Shown here piece by piece: positions 8,547 to 16,204 of a stretch of 46,978 bases of DNA. The translations under genes were made by a program, and so were the position numbers. The DNA is taken from positions 1 to 46,978 of the forward strand of contig JAADHR010000188.1 in the NCBI GenBank assembly GCA_013151735.1, read 5' to 3'. Origin of the DNA: Calditrichota bacterium (GTDB lineage: Bacteria; Zhuqueibacterota; JdFR-76; BMS3Abin05). The notes beneath the pieces were generated by a model. That model did not search any database. It was not told the origin of the DNA and saw only the letters and a program-made list of their open reading frames with translations. Position 1 is the first letter of the stretch; every line of letters starts with the position of its first letter.

Positions 8547-8996
8547 TTAATGCATCAGAAAAAAGTCATATCCGCCAACCAGCATCAGGATGGCAGCTAA
8601 AATCATCATACTCCACGTTAAGACCCGAATACGCATATTTGCGGTTGTATACGGGTAGATGGGACGTTTGGGTTTTCCCAGAACCAAGCCAAACTCGGCC
8701 AGAATTAGCCGAATGCCGTTCAGACCGTGGAATGCAATGGCGGCAAAAACAAGGTATTCGCCAATGTGAAACCAGGTTCCGCTCACACTGCTCATCGCCG
8801 CATTCCAGGCCTCCTTACCATGAATTTTTTGTCCCGTCACAAAAATATGAATAATAAAATAGAGTAGAATTCCCAGGCCGGCCAGCCGGTGAAGCACAAA
8901 AATATAGCGCTCGGCACCGTATTTACCGCCGTAGAACCAACCGCCGATTCCAAGCCGATTGGGGCGAGTCTTTTTTTCCTGGACCACAGTTTTCAT
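8547..8996 (-). CDS. sdhC: succinate dehydrogenase cytochrome b subunit C
   Basis: Large membrane anchor of complex II, 149 residues. The N-terminal RPNRLGIGGW segment and the HRLAGLGILLYFIIHIF helix are typical SdhC, followed by FHGLNGIRLIL, the heme/quinone-site helix. Three membrane helices are predicted (about 30-55, 80-105 and 118-145). His residues in FIIHIF and FHGLNG are likely heme b ligands. AGGAGG lies 8 nt before ATG 8996, and the gene starts 11 bp after the sdhA stop, so translation is probably coupled. Confidence 0.85.
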   Translation of the reverse strand: MKTVVQEKKTRPNRLGIGGWFYGGKYGAERYIFVLHRLAGLGILLYFIIHIFVTGQKIHGKEAWNAAMSSVSGTWFHIGEYLVFAAIAFHGLNGIRLILAEFGLVLGKPKRPIYPYTTANMRIRVLTWSMMILAAILMLVGGYDFFLMH

Positions 8997-9007
8997 AGTT
9001 TAACCTC

Positions 9008-10726
9008 CTAATACTTGCGTTCAACAGGTTTCCAGGTTGTAATGGCCACGGGCGAATAGTCAAACGTCGGACCATCTGGCGTATATTTGGCAATTGTATG
9101 TTTGAGCCACTTGTCGTCATCTCTCTTTGGAAAATCCAGACGTGCATGGCCTCCGCGGGATTCTTCACGCCGCAGGCCACCTTCAATCAAAACTTCGGCC
9201 ACGTCAATCATGAATCCCAACTCGAGAGCAAAAACCAGATCGGTGTTGTAGGCTTTGCTCTTATCTCGGACTGTAATATTCTTATAGCGCTCCTTCACCT
9301 GGCGAATCCGTTCCAGACCTTCCTTCATTTTTTCACCCGTTCGATACACAGGCATGTGTTTGTCAATGATGTCGCGAACCTCCGCGCGTAATCCGTAAAC
9401 GGATTCTTTGCCATCCCGTTTCAAAAGATCATTAAAAATGCGATCCTTTTCTTTCCGAACCGCATCATCGGGTAATTTGGGAAAATCTTTTCCATCAATG
9501 TATTTTATGGCTTCATTTCCGGTGATATTGCCGTAAACCAGACATTCGGCCGTGGAATTGGTTCCCAGCCGATTGGCCCCGTGGAGGCTTTCACAACCAG
9601 CCTCACCTGCAGCCCAAACACCCTCAACGCCTGAAGCTTTGCCATCGATGTTGGTATCAATTCCACCCATCAAATAATGCCAAACGGGTCGAATGGGGAT
9701 GGGCTGTTTTACCGGATCAACCCCCACAAATTTCATGGCCAATTCCCGGATAAAACCCAGTCGCTCATTGATCTTGTCGGCACCCAGATGAGTGAGGTCC
9801 AGATGAACATAATCCAATCCCCGGGGGCCCGGAAAACCCCGCCCCTCGTTGATCTCGGTAATGATGGAACGAGAAACAATATCCCGCGGCGCCAATTCCA
9901 TCCGGCTGGCGGCATAGCGTTCCATAAACCGTTCGCCCTTATTGTTTCGCAAATACCCGCCTTCCCCCCGGCAAGCTTCCGTCATTAAGATTCCCGTTGG
10001 AATCAAGCCGGTCGGATGAAATTGCACAAATTCCATATCCTTTAATGGAATGCCCGCCCGATAGGCCATGGCGATCCCGTCGCCGGTTACCGTGTGGGAA
10101 TAGGTTGTGAATCCGGAGACCCGGCCAATCCCACCGGAAGCAATAATCAGGGCTTTGCCCCGGAAGGTGTGAAATTCTCCGTTCGCCATATCGATGGCCG
10201 TCAATCCTTTGAAAACGCCATCTTCAATTATAATAGACGTAACAAACCACTCATCGTACCGGGTTGTATTGTTGTACTGCAGCAGGGTATCGTACAGGGT
10301 TTGCATTTCAAAAAAACCTGTTTTGTCTGCTGCAAATACGGCCCTCGGATACCCGTGTCCGCCAAATGCATGCTGATCAATTCTTCCGTCGGGCTTCCGA
10401 CTCCAGGGAATTCCCCAGCGATCCAGACGGCGAATTTCGTCGGGCATCATTTTTACAAACCGATAGACCACATCCTGGTCGGCCAAAAAATCACTGCCTT
10501 TAATCGTATCCCAGGCGTGGAGATCAAAACTATCCCCTTCTTCCGGGCGTAAAACAGCCGCTGTTCCTCCCTCAGCGGCCACGGAGTGAGAACGCATGAG
10601 TTGAACCTTGGAAATAATTCCCACATCCACCTTGCCCTCTGTTTGAACGGCAATTTCCACTGCTGCTCTCAATCCGGCTATCCCAGAACCCAGGATTAAC
10701 ACATCGTGAGTAAACATTTCAGACAT
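9008..10726 (-). CDS. sdhA: succinate dehydrogenase/fumarate reductase flavoprotein subunit
   Basis: Catalytic subunit for succinate/fumarate interconversion on the membrane face, 572 residues. The FAD-binding motif LGSGIAGLRAA is at 12-22. The covalent-flavin His is H47 in RSHSVAAEGG. The capping-domain MELAPRDIVSRSI carries the catalytic Arg (about 280), and HYLMGGI and HGANRLGTNS complete the active site. The AAEGG form resembles E. coli FrdA (HTVAAEGG) more than SdhA (HTVSAQGG). GGAGG lies 6 nt before ATG 10726. It leads the A-C-D-B set and follows the fumarase genes after 133 bp. Whether it works as dehydrogenase or fumarate reductase in vivo is open; I use sdh as the neutral name. Confidence 0.92.
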   Translation of the reverse strand: MSEMFTHDVLILGSGIAGLRAAVEIAVQTEGKVDVGIISKVQLMRSHSVAAEGGTAAVLRPEEGDSFDLHAWDTIKGSDFLADQDVVYRFVKMMPDEIRRLDRWGIPWSRKPDGRIDQHAFGGHGYPRAVFAADKTGFFEMQTLYDTLLQYNNTTRYDEWFVTSIIIEDGVFKGLTAIDMANGEFHTFRGKALIIASGGIGRVSGFTTYSHTVTGDGIAMAYRAGIPLKDMEFVQFHPTGLIPTGILMTEACRGEGGYLRNNKGERFMERYAASRMELAPRDIVSRSIITEINEGRGFPGPRGLDYVHLDLTHLGADKINERLGFIRELAMKFVGVDPVKQPIPIRPVWHYLMGGIDTNIDGKASGVEGVWAAGEAGCESLHGANRLGTNSTAECLVYGNITGNEAIKYIDGKDFPKLPDDAVRKEKDRIFNDLLKRDGKESVYGLRAEVRDIIDKHMPVYRTGEKMKEGLERIRQVKERYKNITVRDKSKAYNTDLVFALELGFMIDVAEVLIEGGLRREESRGGHARLDFPKRDDDKWLKHTIAKYTPDGPTFDYSPVAITTWKPVERKY

Positions 10727-10859
10727 TTGATACCTCCATTTTGGGAGAACACCAATACATGAACCATAGGACTAAGAAATCATTTTTTATTCGATATTTT
10801 GCTCTCGGATCCACCGCTTTTAAATACGATGAGTCACCTCCCCCATTTTTTGCGGCTCA

Positions 10860-11417
10860 TCAGGAAGCAACGCGGTACTTTTCAACCCCCTCTTTGTAGA
10901 TATTTCCCCCATAGCAATCCTGAGCAACAATGACCGGTAAATTTTCCACCTCGAGCCTGCGGATCGCTTCAGCACCCAGATCTTCGTAAGCTACAATCTC
11001 TGCATGTTTTACACATTTGGCCAGCAGGGCGGCCGCTCCGCCGGTGGCGGCAAAATAGACGGCACAATGTTTTTTCATGGCCTCTACGACGCCCTCCCCC
11101 ATTTCACCCTTTCCGATCATCCCCTTTAGGCCCTGTTCAATCAGGTAGGGTGCGTAGGGATTCATCCGATAGCTGGTGGTTGGACCCGCTGAACCAATCG
11201 GTTTTCCCGGGGGAGCGGGAGCCGGTCCAACATAGTAAATAATTTGTCCCTTTACGTCGATGGGCAATTCCTTTCCCTCATTAAGCAAATCGACTAAGCG
11301 CTTGTGAGCAGCATCACGGGCGGTGTAAATGGTTCCTGAAATGTAGACCGTGTCGCCCACACGCAGAGTTTTGACAACATCATCCGTCAGGGGAGTTACT
11401 ATTTTTTTCTCGCTCAT
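10860..11417 (-). CDS. class I fumarase, beta subunit (Fe-S hydro-lyase C-terminal half)
   Basis: Beta subunit of the two-subunit, oxygen-sensitive 4Fe-4S fumarase (fumarate + water to L-malate). About 185 residues, the normal length, with VYISGTIYTARDAAHKRL, IYYVGPAPAPPGKPIGSAGPTTS and CAVYFAATGGAAALLA characteristic of the family's C-terminal domain. It could also be an L(+)-tartrate dehydratase beta subunit, but placement between mdh and sdhA argues for fumarase. ATG 11417 and an in-frame GTG at 11426 both have possible ribosome sites (GGTGA and AAAGGG); I prefer the ATG. Only 22 bp separate it from the alpha subunit gene. Confidence 0.88.
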   Translation of the reverse strand: MSEKKIVTPLTDDVVKTLRVGDTVYISGTIYTARDAAHKRLVDLLNEGKELPIDVKGQIIYYVGPAPAPPGKPIGSAGPTTSYRMNPYAPYLIEQGLKGMIGKGEMGEGVVEAMKKHCAVYFAATGGAAALLAKCVKHAEIVAYEDLGAEAIRRLEVENLPVIVAQDCYGGNIYKEGVEKYRVAS

Positions 11418-11439
11418 AGTGGTCACCGTCCCTTTCTGA

Positions 11440-12282
11440 TTAAATCACAACGCTTTTATGACGTGCTGCATGACACTGAATATTTACGGCAATCGGTAAA
11501 CTGGCAATGTGGCAGGGATGATATTCAATAAAAACACCCAGTGCGGTTACACGGCCGCCCAGGCCCATCGGGCCAATTCCCAATTTATTGATTTCACGCA
11601 GCAATTCTTTTTCCATCTCCGCATAATAGGGATCGGGATTAAATTGTCCAAGTTCCCGCAGAAGAGCTTTTTTGGCAATCAAAGCCGCTATTTCAAATGT
11701 GCCGCCAATTCCCACCCCCACAATAATGGGGGGACAAGGATTGCCTCCGGAGCGGCGGACCCGGTCGATAACAAAATTTTTCACACCTTCCGGACCATCA
11801 GCCGGTTTCAGCATTCGGACCTCAGACATATTTTCACTTCCACCCCCTTTTGGTGCTACGGTGATACTGACTTTGTCGCCGGGAACCAGTCTTAGATGAA
11901 CCACGGCCGGTGTATTATCGCCGGTATTGACTCTGCGCAAAGGATCTTTAACGATAGATTTTCTTAAATAGCCTTCTGTATACCCTTGCCGCACGCCCTC
12001 ATTAACGGCTTCTGTCAGGTCACCGCCAATCAGATGCACCTCCTGACCCAAATCGATAAAAACAACCGTAAAACCCGTATCCTGGCAGATGGCCATCTTT
12101 TCAGTCCGGGCAATTTCCTGATTCTCAACAATCTGGTTGAGAACACTTTTTCCCACAGGAGATTCTTCTTTTTTCAGAGCCTCTTTCAGCGCGTTTACCT
12201 GATCATCGCCCAAAAAATAATTGGCTTCCATACTTAAGCGCTTTACAGCCTGTGTAATCTCTCCGACGTCTAATTCACGCAT
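11440..12282 (-). CDS. class I fumarase, alpha subunit (4Fe-4S hydro-lyase)
   Basis: Alpha subunit that carries the catalytic 4Fe-4S cluster. The 280-residue frame from ATG 12282 has the family motifs AICQDTGFTVVFIDLG, GYTEGYLRKSIVKDPL, VAPKGGGSENMSEVRML, GNPCPPIIVGVGIGGT and GPMGLGGRVTALGV; cluster cysteines lie in CQDTG, NPCPP and the C-terminal HPCHIAS. The frame is open up to 12384, but homologues begin at the chosen ATG and an AAGGCGGG site lies upstream of it. It is transcribed after mdh and before the beta subunit. Tartrate dehydratase is the alternative reading; genomic context favours fumarase. Confidence 0.9.
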   Translation of the reverse strand: MRELDVGEITQAVKRLSMEANYFLGDDQVNALKEALKKEESPVGKSVLNQIVENQEIARTEKMAICQDTGFTVVFIDLGQEVHLIGGDLTEAVNEGVRQGYTEGYLRKSIVKDPLRRVNTGDNTPAVVHLRLVPGDKVSITVAPKGGGSENMSEVRMLKPADGPEGVKNFVIDRVRRSGGNPCPPIIVGVGIGGTFEIAALIAKKALLRELGQFNPDPYYAEMEKELLREINKLGIGPMGLGGRVTALGVFIEYHPCHIASLPIAVNIQCHAARHKSVVI

Positions 12283-12349
12283 TGTTCTATCCCGCCTTTC
12301 GATCATTGAAAGATACACATTTTCTGTGTAGATATCCTGAATTATCAAC

Positions 12350-12380
12350 GGAAATTCCCTGCCAATGACAGGGAATTTCC
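12350..12380. repeat. perfect 12-bp inverted repeat between mdh and the fumarase genes
   Basis: GGAAATTCCCTG (12350-12361) pairs with CAGGGAATTTCC (12369-12380) around a 7-nt loop. On the reverse strand no U-run follows, so it is not a standard terminator. It could be an RNA-processing or stability hairpin between mdh and the rest of the operon, or a protein-binding dyad. Confidence 0.7.
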
Positions 12381-12427
12381 ACAATTTTTATCTTTTTAAA
12401 ACGTCTGAATATGGGCTTGCAGAATCT

Positions 12428-13351
12428 TTACAAGGGCAGCTTATCGATATTCTCTTTTACATGGTCTGCAGAAACCTTCAGTGCGGCCAATTCTTCTTCG
12501 GTCAGCGGCAATTCGATAATTTCCACAATGCCTTTTCGTCCCAATTTCACGGGAACGCCGACAAACGTGTCCTGAATGCCAAATTGTCCGGTTAGCCAGG
12601 CTGAGCAAGGAAGAATACGATTGCTGTCTTTGGCAATGGCTTCAACCATTTGCGCAACGGCTGCGCCCGGAGCATAATACGCACTTCCTGTTTTGAGATA
12701 AGCAACAATTTCGCCGCCCCCGCCGCGTGTCCGCTTGATGATGGCATCCAATTTATCTTTTGGAATGAAGTGGCTGACAGGAATACCTGAAATGGTGGTA
12801 AAATGAGGAAGGGGAACCATATTGTCACCGTGACCGCCCAGAACCATGGCCTGAATATCTTTTACGGAAACATTGGCTTCCAAAGCAATAAAGGAGCGAT
12901 AGCGTGCCGTGTCAAGAATACCCGCCATTCCAATGACGCGATGCGATTCAAAACCACTGACCTTCATGGCCGTGTAGGCCATCACATCCAATGGATTTGA
13001 AACAACAATGATGATCGTATTGGGAGAATTCTTAACGACCTCTTCCGTAACCGATTTAACAATATTAAAATTGGTCATCAATAAATCATCGCGGCTCATT
13101 CCGGGTTTTCTGGGTACTCCTGCTGTAATAACCACCACATCAGAGTCCTTTGTATCCTTGTAGTCGTTGGTCCCGATTAAACGCGAATCAAAACCCCGAA
13201 TGGGAGCCGACTCCCAAAGGTCCAAACTTTTTCCTTGTGGAACACCCTCAATAATATCAATCAAAACAACTTCTTTGGCAATTTCCAGCTCGGCAACATT
13301 TCTGGCTACAGTAGCACCAACGTGCCCTGCGCCTACGACACTTATTTTCAT
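12428..13351 (-). CDS. mdh: malate dehydrogenase, NAD-dependent (LDH-like type)
   Basis: Interconverts malate and oxaloacetate in the cytoplasm. 307 residues, the usual length for the LDH-like MDH group (TIGR01763). The N-terminal Rossmann motif GAGHVGATVARN is at 7-18 and the NAD-binding Asp is in VVLIDI. Substrate Arg residues are in GVPRKPGMSRDDLL, SNPLDVM is the NPvD loop, and GGHGDNMVPL holds the catalytic His. The Arg in the active-site loop (VPRKPGMSR) marks malate rather than lactate as substrate. GGAGG lies 6 nt before ATG 13351. It leads the mdh-fum-fum-sdhACDB run. Confidence 0.93.
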   Translation of the reverse strand: MKISVVGAGHVGATVARNVAELEIAKEVVLIDIIEGVPQGKSLDLWESAPIRGFDSRLIGTNDYKDTKDSDVVVITAGVPRKPGMSRDDLLMTNFNIVKSVTEEVVKNSPNTIIIVVSNPLDVMAYTAMKVSGFESHRVIGMAGILDTARYRSFIALEANVSVKDIQAMVLGGHGDNMVPLPHFTTISGIPVSHFIPKDKLDAIIKRTRGGGGEIVAYLKTGSAYYAPGAAVAQMVEAIAKDSNRILPCSAWLTGQFGIQDTFVGVPVKLGRKGIVEIIELPLTEEELAALKVSADHVKENIDKLPL

Positions 13352-13584
13352 TTTTGCCTCCTGATCTTAAATGGGTTTCTTTATTATTGCCTTGTAATTT
13401 TGAAATACCACAAATAAAATGCCCTTCACTGGGCGTTCTTAAAATACACACAAAGAGAACCAAACTAAGGAAGACGGTATGGATTCTCACATTCTTTCAA
13501 AAAATCATTCCCCCAAATAGGTGCTTTTTGGAGAGAGACAAACCATTTATTATCAAAGACGTTGTGAGATATACTACGGGTCAT

Positions 13585-13618
13585 AAAAAAAGAGAAGATA
13601 AAAATCTTCTCTTTTTTT
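13585..13618 (-). terminator. intrinsic terminator after rpmA
   Basis: 15-bp stem 13585-13599 with 13604-13618 (core AGAGAAGAT/ATCTTCTCT) around an AAAA loop, ending in seven U on the reverse strand. It begins at the rpmA stop codon. The A/T-rich arms make it symmetrical, so it may work in both directions. Confidence 0.85.
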
Positions 13619-13869
13619 TATGGAACAATGCTGACATATTTTCGATTGTTCTTCCGTGTTTCAAATTTCACCACACCGTCCGCTGTGGCAAAGAGGGTAT
13701 CATCTTTTCCCCTTCCAACGTTTTCACCGGGATGAAAATGTGTTCCACGCTGGCGAACAATAATACTTCCGGCTGAAACGCGCTGGCCGGAAAAACGTTT
13801 CACACCCAGGCGCTGTGCATTGCTGTCACGGCCGTTCCGGGAACTGCCTACCCCTTTTTTATGGGCCAT
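13618..13869 (-). CDS. rpmA: 50S ribosomal protein L27
   Basis: Large-subunit ribosomal protein near the peptidyl-transferase centre. 83 residues, with the conserved N-terminus [55 protein letters not shown] and a short tail. No cleavable N-terminal extension of the Firmicutes type is present. AGGAGG precedes the ATG. It follows rplU by 19 bp in the usual rplU-rpmA pair and ends at the terminator at 13585-13618. Confidence 0.97.
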   Translation of the reverse strand: MAHKKGVGSSRNGRDSNAQRLGVKRFSGQRVSAGSIIVRQRGTHFHPGENVGRGKDDTLFATADGVVKFETRKNNRKYVSIVP

Positions 13870-13888
13870 CTTCCAAACACCTCCTTTT

Positions 13889-14200
13889 TTATAGGGCTAT
13901 TTTTTCAATTTTTATTTCTGTAAAAAGCTGACGATGCCCGTTCTTCTTATTGTAGTTTTTTCTCGGAATCTTCTTAAAAACAATGATTTTCTTTTCGCGG
14001 CCATTTTTGACAACGGTTGCTTCCACGGACGCACCGTCCAAAACCGGTTTCCCTATCTTCGTTTCTTTTTCATCTGCCACTAAAAGAACGCGGTTAAAGG
14101 TAACCTTTTCTCCTTCATCCTTGCCAAGAAAGGGGACTTTTACCCGGGCATCTTCCTGTATTTTTACTTGTTTTCCTGCGATATCCACAACTGCATACAT
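13889..14200 (-). CDS. rplU: 50S ribosomal protein L21
   Basis: Large-subunit ribosomal protein that binds 23S rRNA. 103 residues beginning [20 protein letters not shown] and ending in the family signature [20 protein letters not shown] ([10 protein letters not shown] here in place of the commoner NYRRKQGHRQ). A strong AAGGAGG site precedes ATG 14200 and a near-consensus promoter lies at 14256-14284. It is downstream of rng, an arrangement found in many bacteria, but has its own promoter. Confidence 0.97.
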   Translation of the reverse strand: MYAVVDIAGKQVKIQEDARVKVPFLGKDEGEKVTFNRVLLVADEKETKIGKPVLDGASVEATVVKNGREKKIIVFKKIPRKNYNKKNGHRQLFTEIKIEKIAL

Positions 14201-14517
14201 AAATTATGAACCTCCTTGCCATCTTTCTCATTTTATTGTAAATTAGTCACTTCAAAATATAAGAAACAGAATAGATTTTGTCAAGCCTTTATTGGGAAAA
14301 TGGTCATTCCATCAAAAAATTGCACGACCTCACCGGCCAACCCAATGAAATGGGATCATGAATGATAACGCTGATAAATGTTCCTTGCAAAACTCCCGGC
14401 CAGCGCCATCCTTATTCGGCCCACCGAGCTCGTAAATTGTGCCCATTATTCTGGAATTCCGGTCATTTTTACGGACTTTCGAGCCGCCAATTAATCCCTT
14501 TGCCGGACTTATACCGC
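14201..14517. other. rng-rplU spacer
   Basis: A 317-bp spacer. The 60-80 bp nearest rplU hold its promoter and leader. The remaining ~230 bp are less AT-rich than other spacers here and contain no frame, repeat or U-tailed hairpin that I can support. Confidence 0.55.
14256..14284 (-). promoter_or_regulatory. sigma70 promoter of rplU-rpmA
   Basis: Consensus TTGACA (complement at 14279-14284), exactly 17 bp, then TATATT (complement at 14256-14261), on the reverse strand. The predicted start is near 14249, about 50 nt before the rplU ATG. This is one of the two strongest promoters in the window. Confidence 0.82.
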
Positions 14518-16074
14518 CTACTGACTCTGATTCTGGTTTTTTCCAATCAGTTCATCGGTAATATCTTCACCGGTCTTTTTTGAAATGATCCGAAATTGTC
14601 CGTAATGAAGCCCCTCGCTGCTTTCAACATCAATTGTAATCATGTATTTCAACATAAGTTTTCGGGATCGGTTCCACAAACCATTCACCAAATATTTTTT
14701 CATTTCGGGGTTGACGACCAAAGAAATTCTTCGCTCCTTGCGCTGGACCCGAAGCCGCCGAATGGCTTGCTCGATTTTTGCCGTTACCGTGGGGCTGGAA
14801 GGCACATACCCGACGCCGTCGCATACGGGACAGGGTTCCAGAAAATCGTAGAGCAGGCTGGGGCGGACGCGCTCCCGGGTCATCTCGATCAGGCCAAATT
14901 CACTCAACGGAGCCACGCTTGTTTTCGAGCGGTGTTTTCGAAGTTCCTTTTTCAGCTCGGTGTAGACCTTCATCTTGTTGCGCTCATCGTGCATATCAAT
15001 GAAGTCAATCACGATAATCCCCCCCAGATCGCGCAGCCGCAATTGGTGGGCAATTTCCTTTACGGCCTCCAGATTGATTTTCAGGGAGCTGTCTTCATGT
15101 TCGCCACGGCTGACATATTTTCCGCTGTTTACATCGATGGCCACCAGAGCTTCCGTCTGGTCAACTACAATGTACCCGCCGCTTTTGAGCCAGACCTTTC
15201 GCGACAGGCTTTTGTCAATTTCCTTTTCAATATTAAACTCGTCAAAAATAGGTTTCATTCCTTTGTAAAGCTCTACCCGCGGCATCAGGTGAGGAGCCAC
15301 ATCTTTCAGATATCGGATCACCTCTCGATAAAGCTTGCGGGAATCGACAACCACCCGATTTACATCCTGTGTAAACAAATCGCGAATGACGGAGGACACC
15401 ATGCCCATCTCTTTATAAACCAGAGTGGGTGCTTTTTCCTTTTTGGCCTTTTTCTCGATTTTCTCCCAGGTCCGCAAAAGATTGTCTAAATCCGCTTTCA
15501 GAACAGCCTCGTCTTTTTCGGCGGCAGCGGTTCGAATAATCAAACCAAAACCCTCCGGGCGGATTTTGTAGGCAATTCTTTTCAGCCGTTTTCTTTCCCG
15601 AAAGTTTTCGATTTTTCGGGACACCCCCACATGATCATAACCGGGAACCAGCACCATAAACCGGCCGGGAATGGATACTTCAGATGTAACCCGCGCCCCT
15701 TTTGTGCTGATCGGTTCTTTCGCTATCTGAACCAGAATTTCCTGGCCGGTAACCAGGGGAACCCCCTTGCGGGCCTTCTCCTTTTCCATTGCCTTCCAAT
15801 AGGCCTCGTCGTCGTCGTCCGAGAGAATGGGCCCGTAACTGTCGAAAAATTCCCCAATATCTGAAAAACGCAAAAACGCATTCTGATCGTGACCGATGTC
15901 CACAAATGCCGCCCCCATTCCCTTGATCACATTCTCCACAACCCCCTTGTAAATATCGCCTACCATTCGTTCCTGTTCGGGACGTTCGACAAAAAGCTCC
16001 ACAAGCTGACCGTCTTCCAGAATAGCAACCCGTGTTCCTGCAATTGTCGTATTAATAATAATTTCTTTCTGCAT
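14518..16074 (-). CDS. rng: ribonuclease G / RNase E-G family endoribonuclease
   Basis: Single-strand-specific endoribonuclease for rRNA maturation and mRNA turnover. 518 residues, close to E. coli RNase G (489) and without the long RNase E tail. An S1 domain (about 37-115; GDIYKGVVENVIKGMGAAFVDIG) is followed by the DNase I-like catalytic core with metal-binding Asp residues in VAIDVNSG (about 312) and IIVIDFIDMHDERN. The Zn-link CPVC is near 415. The start MQKEIIIN is typical of Rng. Upstream is the radical SAM/DUF2344 gene and downstream L21-L27; this neighbourhood recurs in many phyla. No degradosome scaffold segment is visible. Confidence 0.93.
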   Translation of the reverse strand: MQKEIIINTTIAGTRVAILEDGQLVELFVERPEQERMVGDIYKGVVENVIKGMGAAFVDIGHDQNAFLRFSDIGEFFDSYGPILSDDDDEAYWKAMEKEKARKGVPLVTGQEILVQIAKEPISTKGARVTSEVSIPGRFMVLVPGYDHVGVSRKIENFRERKRLKRIAYKIRPEGFGLIIRTAAAEKDEAVLKADLDNLLRTWEKIEKKAKKEKAPTLVYKEMGMVSSVIRDLFTQDVNRVVVDSRKLYREVIRYLKDVAPHLMPRVELYKGMKPIFDEFNIEKEIDKSLSRKVWLKSGGYIVVDQTEALVAIDVNSGKYVSRGEHEDSSLKINLEAVKEIAHQLRLRDLGGIIVIDFIDMHDERNKMKVYTELKKELRKHRSKTSVAPLSEFGLIEMTRERVRPSLLYDFLEPCPVCDGVGYVPSSPTVTAKIEQAIRRLRVQRKERRISLVVNPEMKKYLVNGLWNRSRKLMLKYMITIDVESSEGLHYGQFRIISKKTGEDITDELIGKNQNQSQ

Positions 16075-16107
16075 ATTACACTCGTTTTCCCTCTAAGTAG
16101 TGACCGA

Positions 16108-16126
16108 TCACCACGAAAAATGGTGA
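16108..16126. repeat. small hairpin in the rng leader
   Basis: TCACCA (16108-16113) pairs with TGGTGA (16121-16126), and TGACCG occurs twice around it (16101 and 16124) as a direct repeat. It lies between the radical SAM gene and rng. RNase E controls its own mRNA through leader hairpins in E. coli, but this element is too short to argue the same here. Confidence 0.35.
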
Positions 16127-16204
16127 CCGCTCATGTTATAAATTCTGGTTTAAAAGCGTCTCTCTTCACAATCCTTTTTCCAAAGAACCACTGCCCAAAT
16201 GCGC

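Noticed and set aside
14596-15489. 297-codon plus-strand frame opposite rng
   Set aside because: Antisense shadow of the intact RNase G gene; no ribosome site or family signature.
16101-16130. Repeated TGACCG and TCACCA/TGGTGA hairpin as an RNase E-type autoregulatory leader
   Set aside because: Too short and weak to support that role; listed only as a small repeat.
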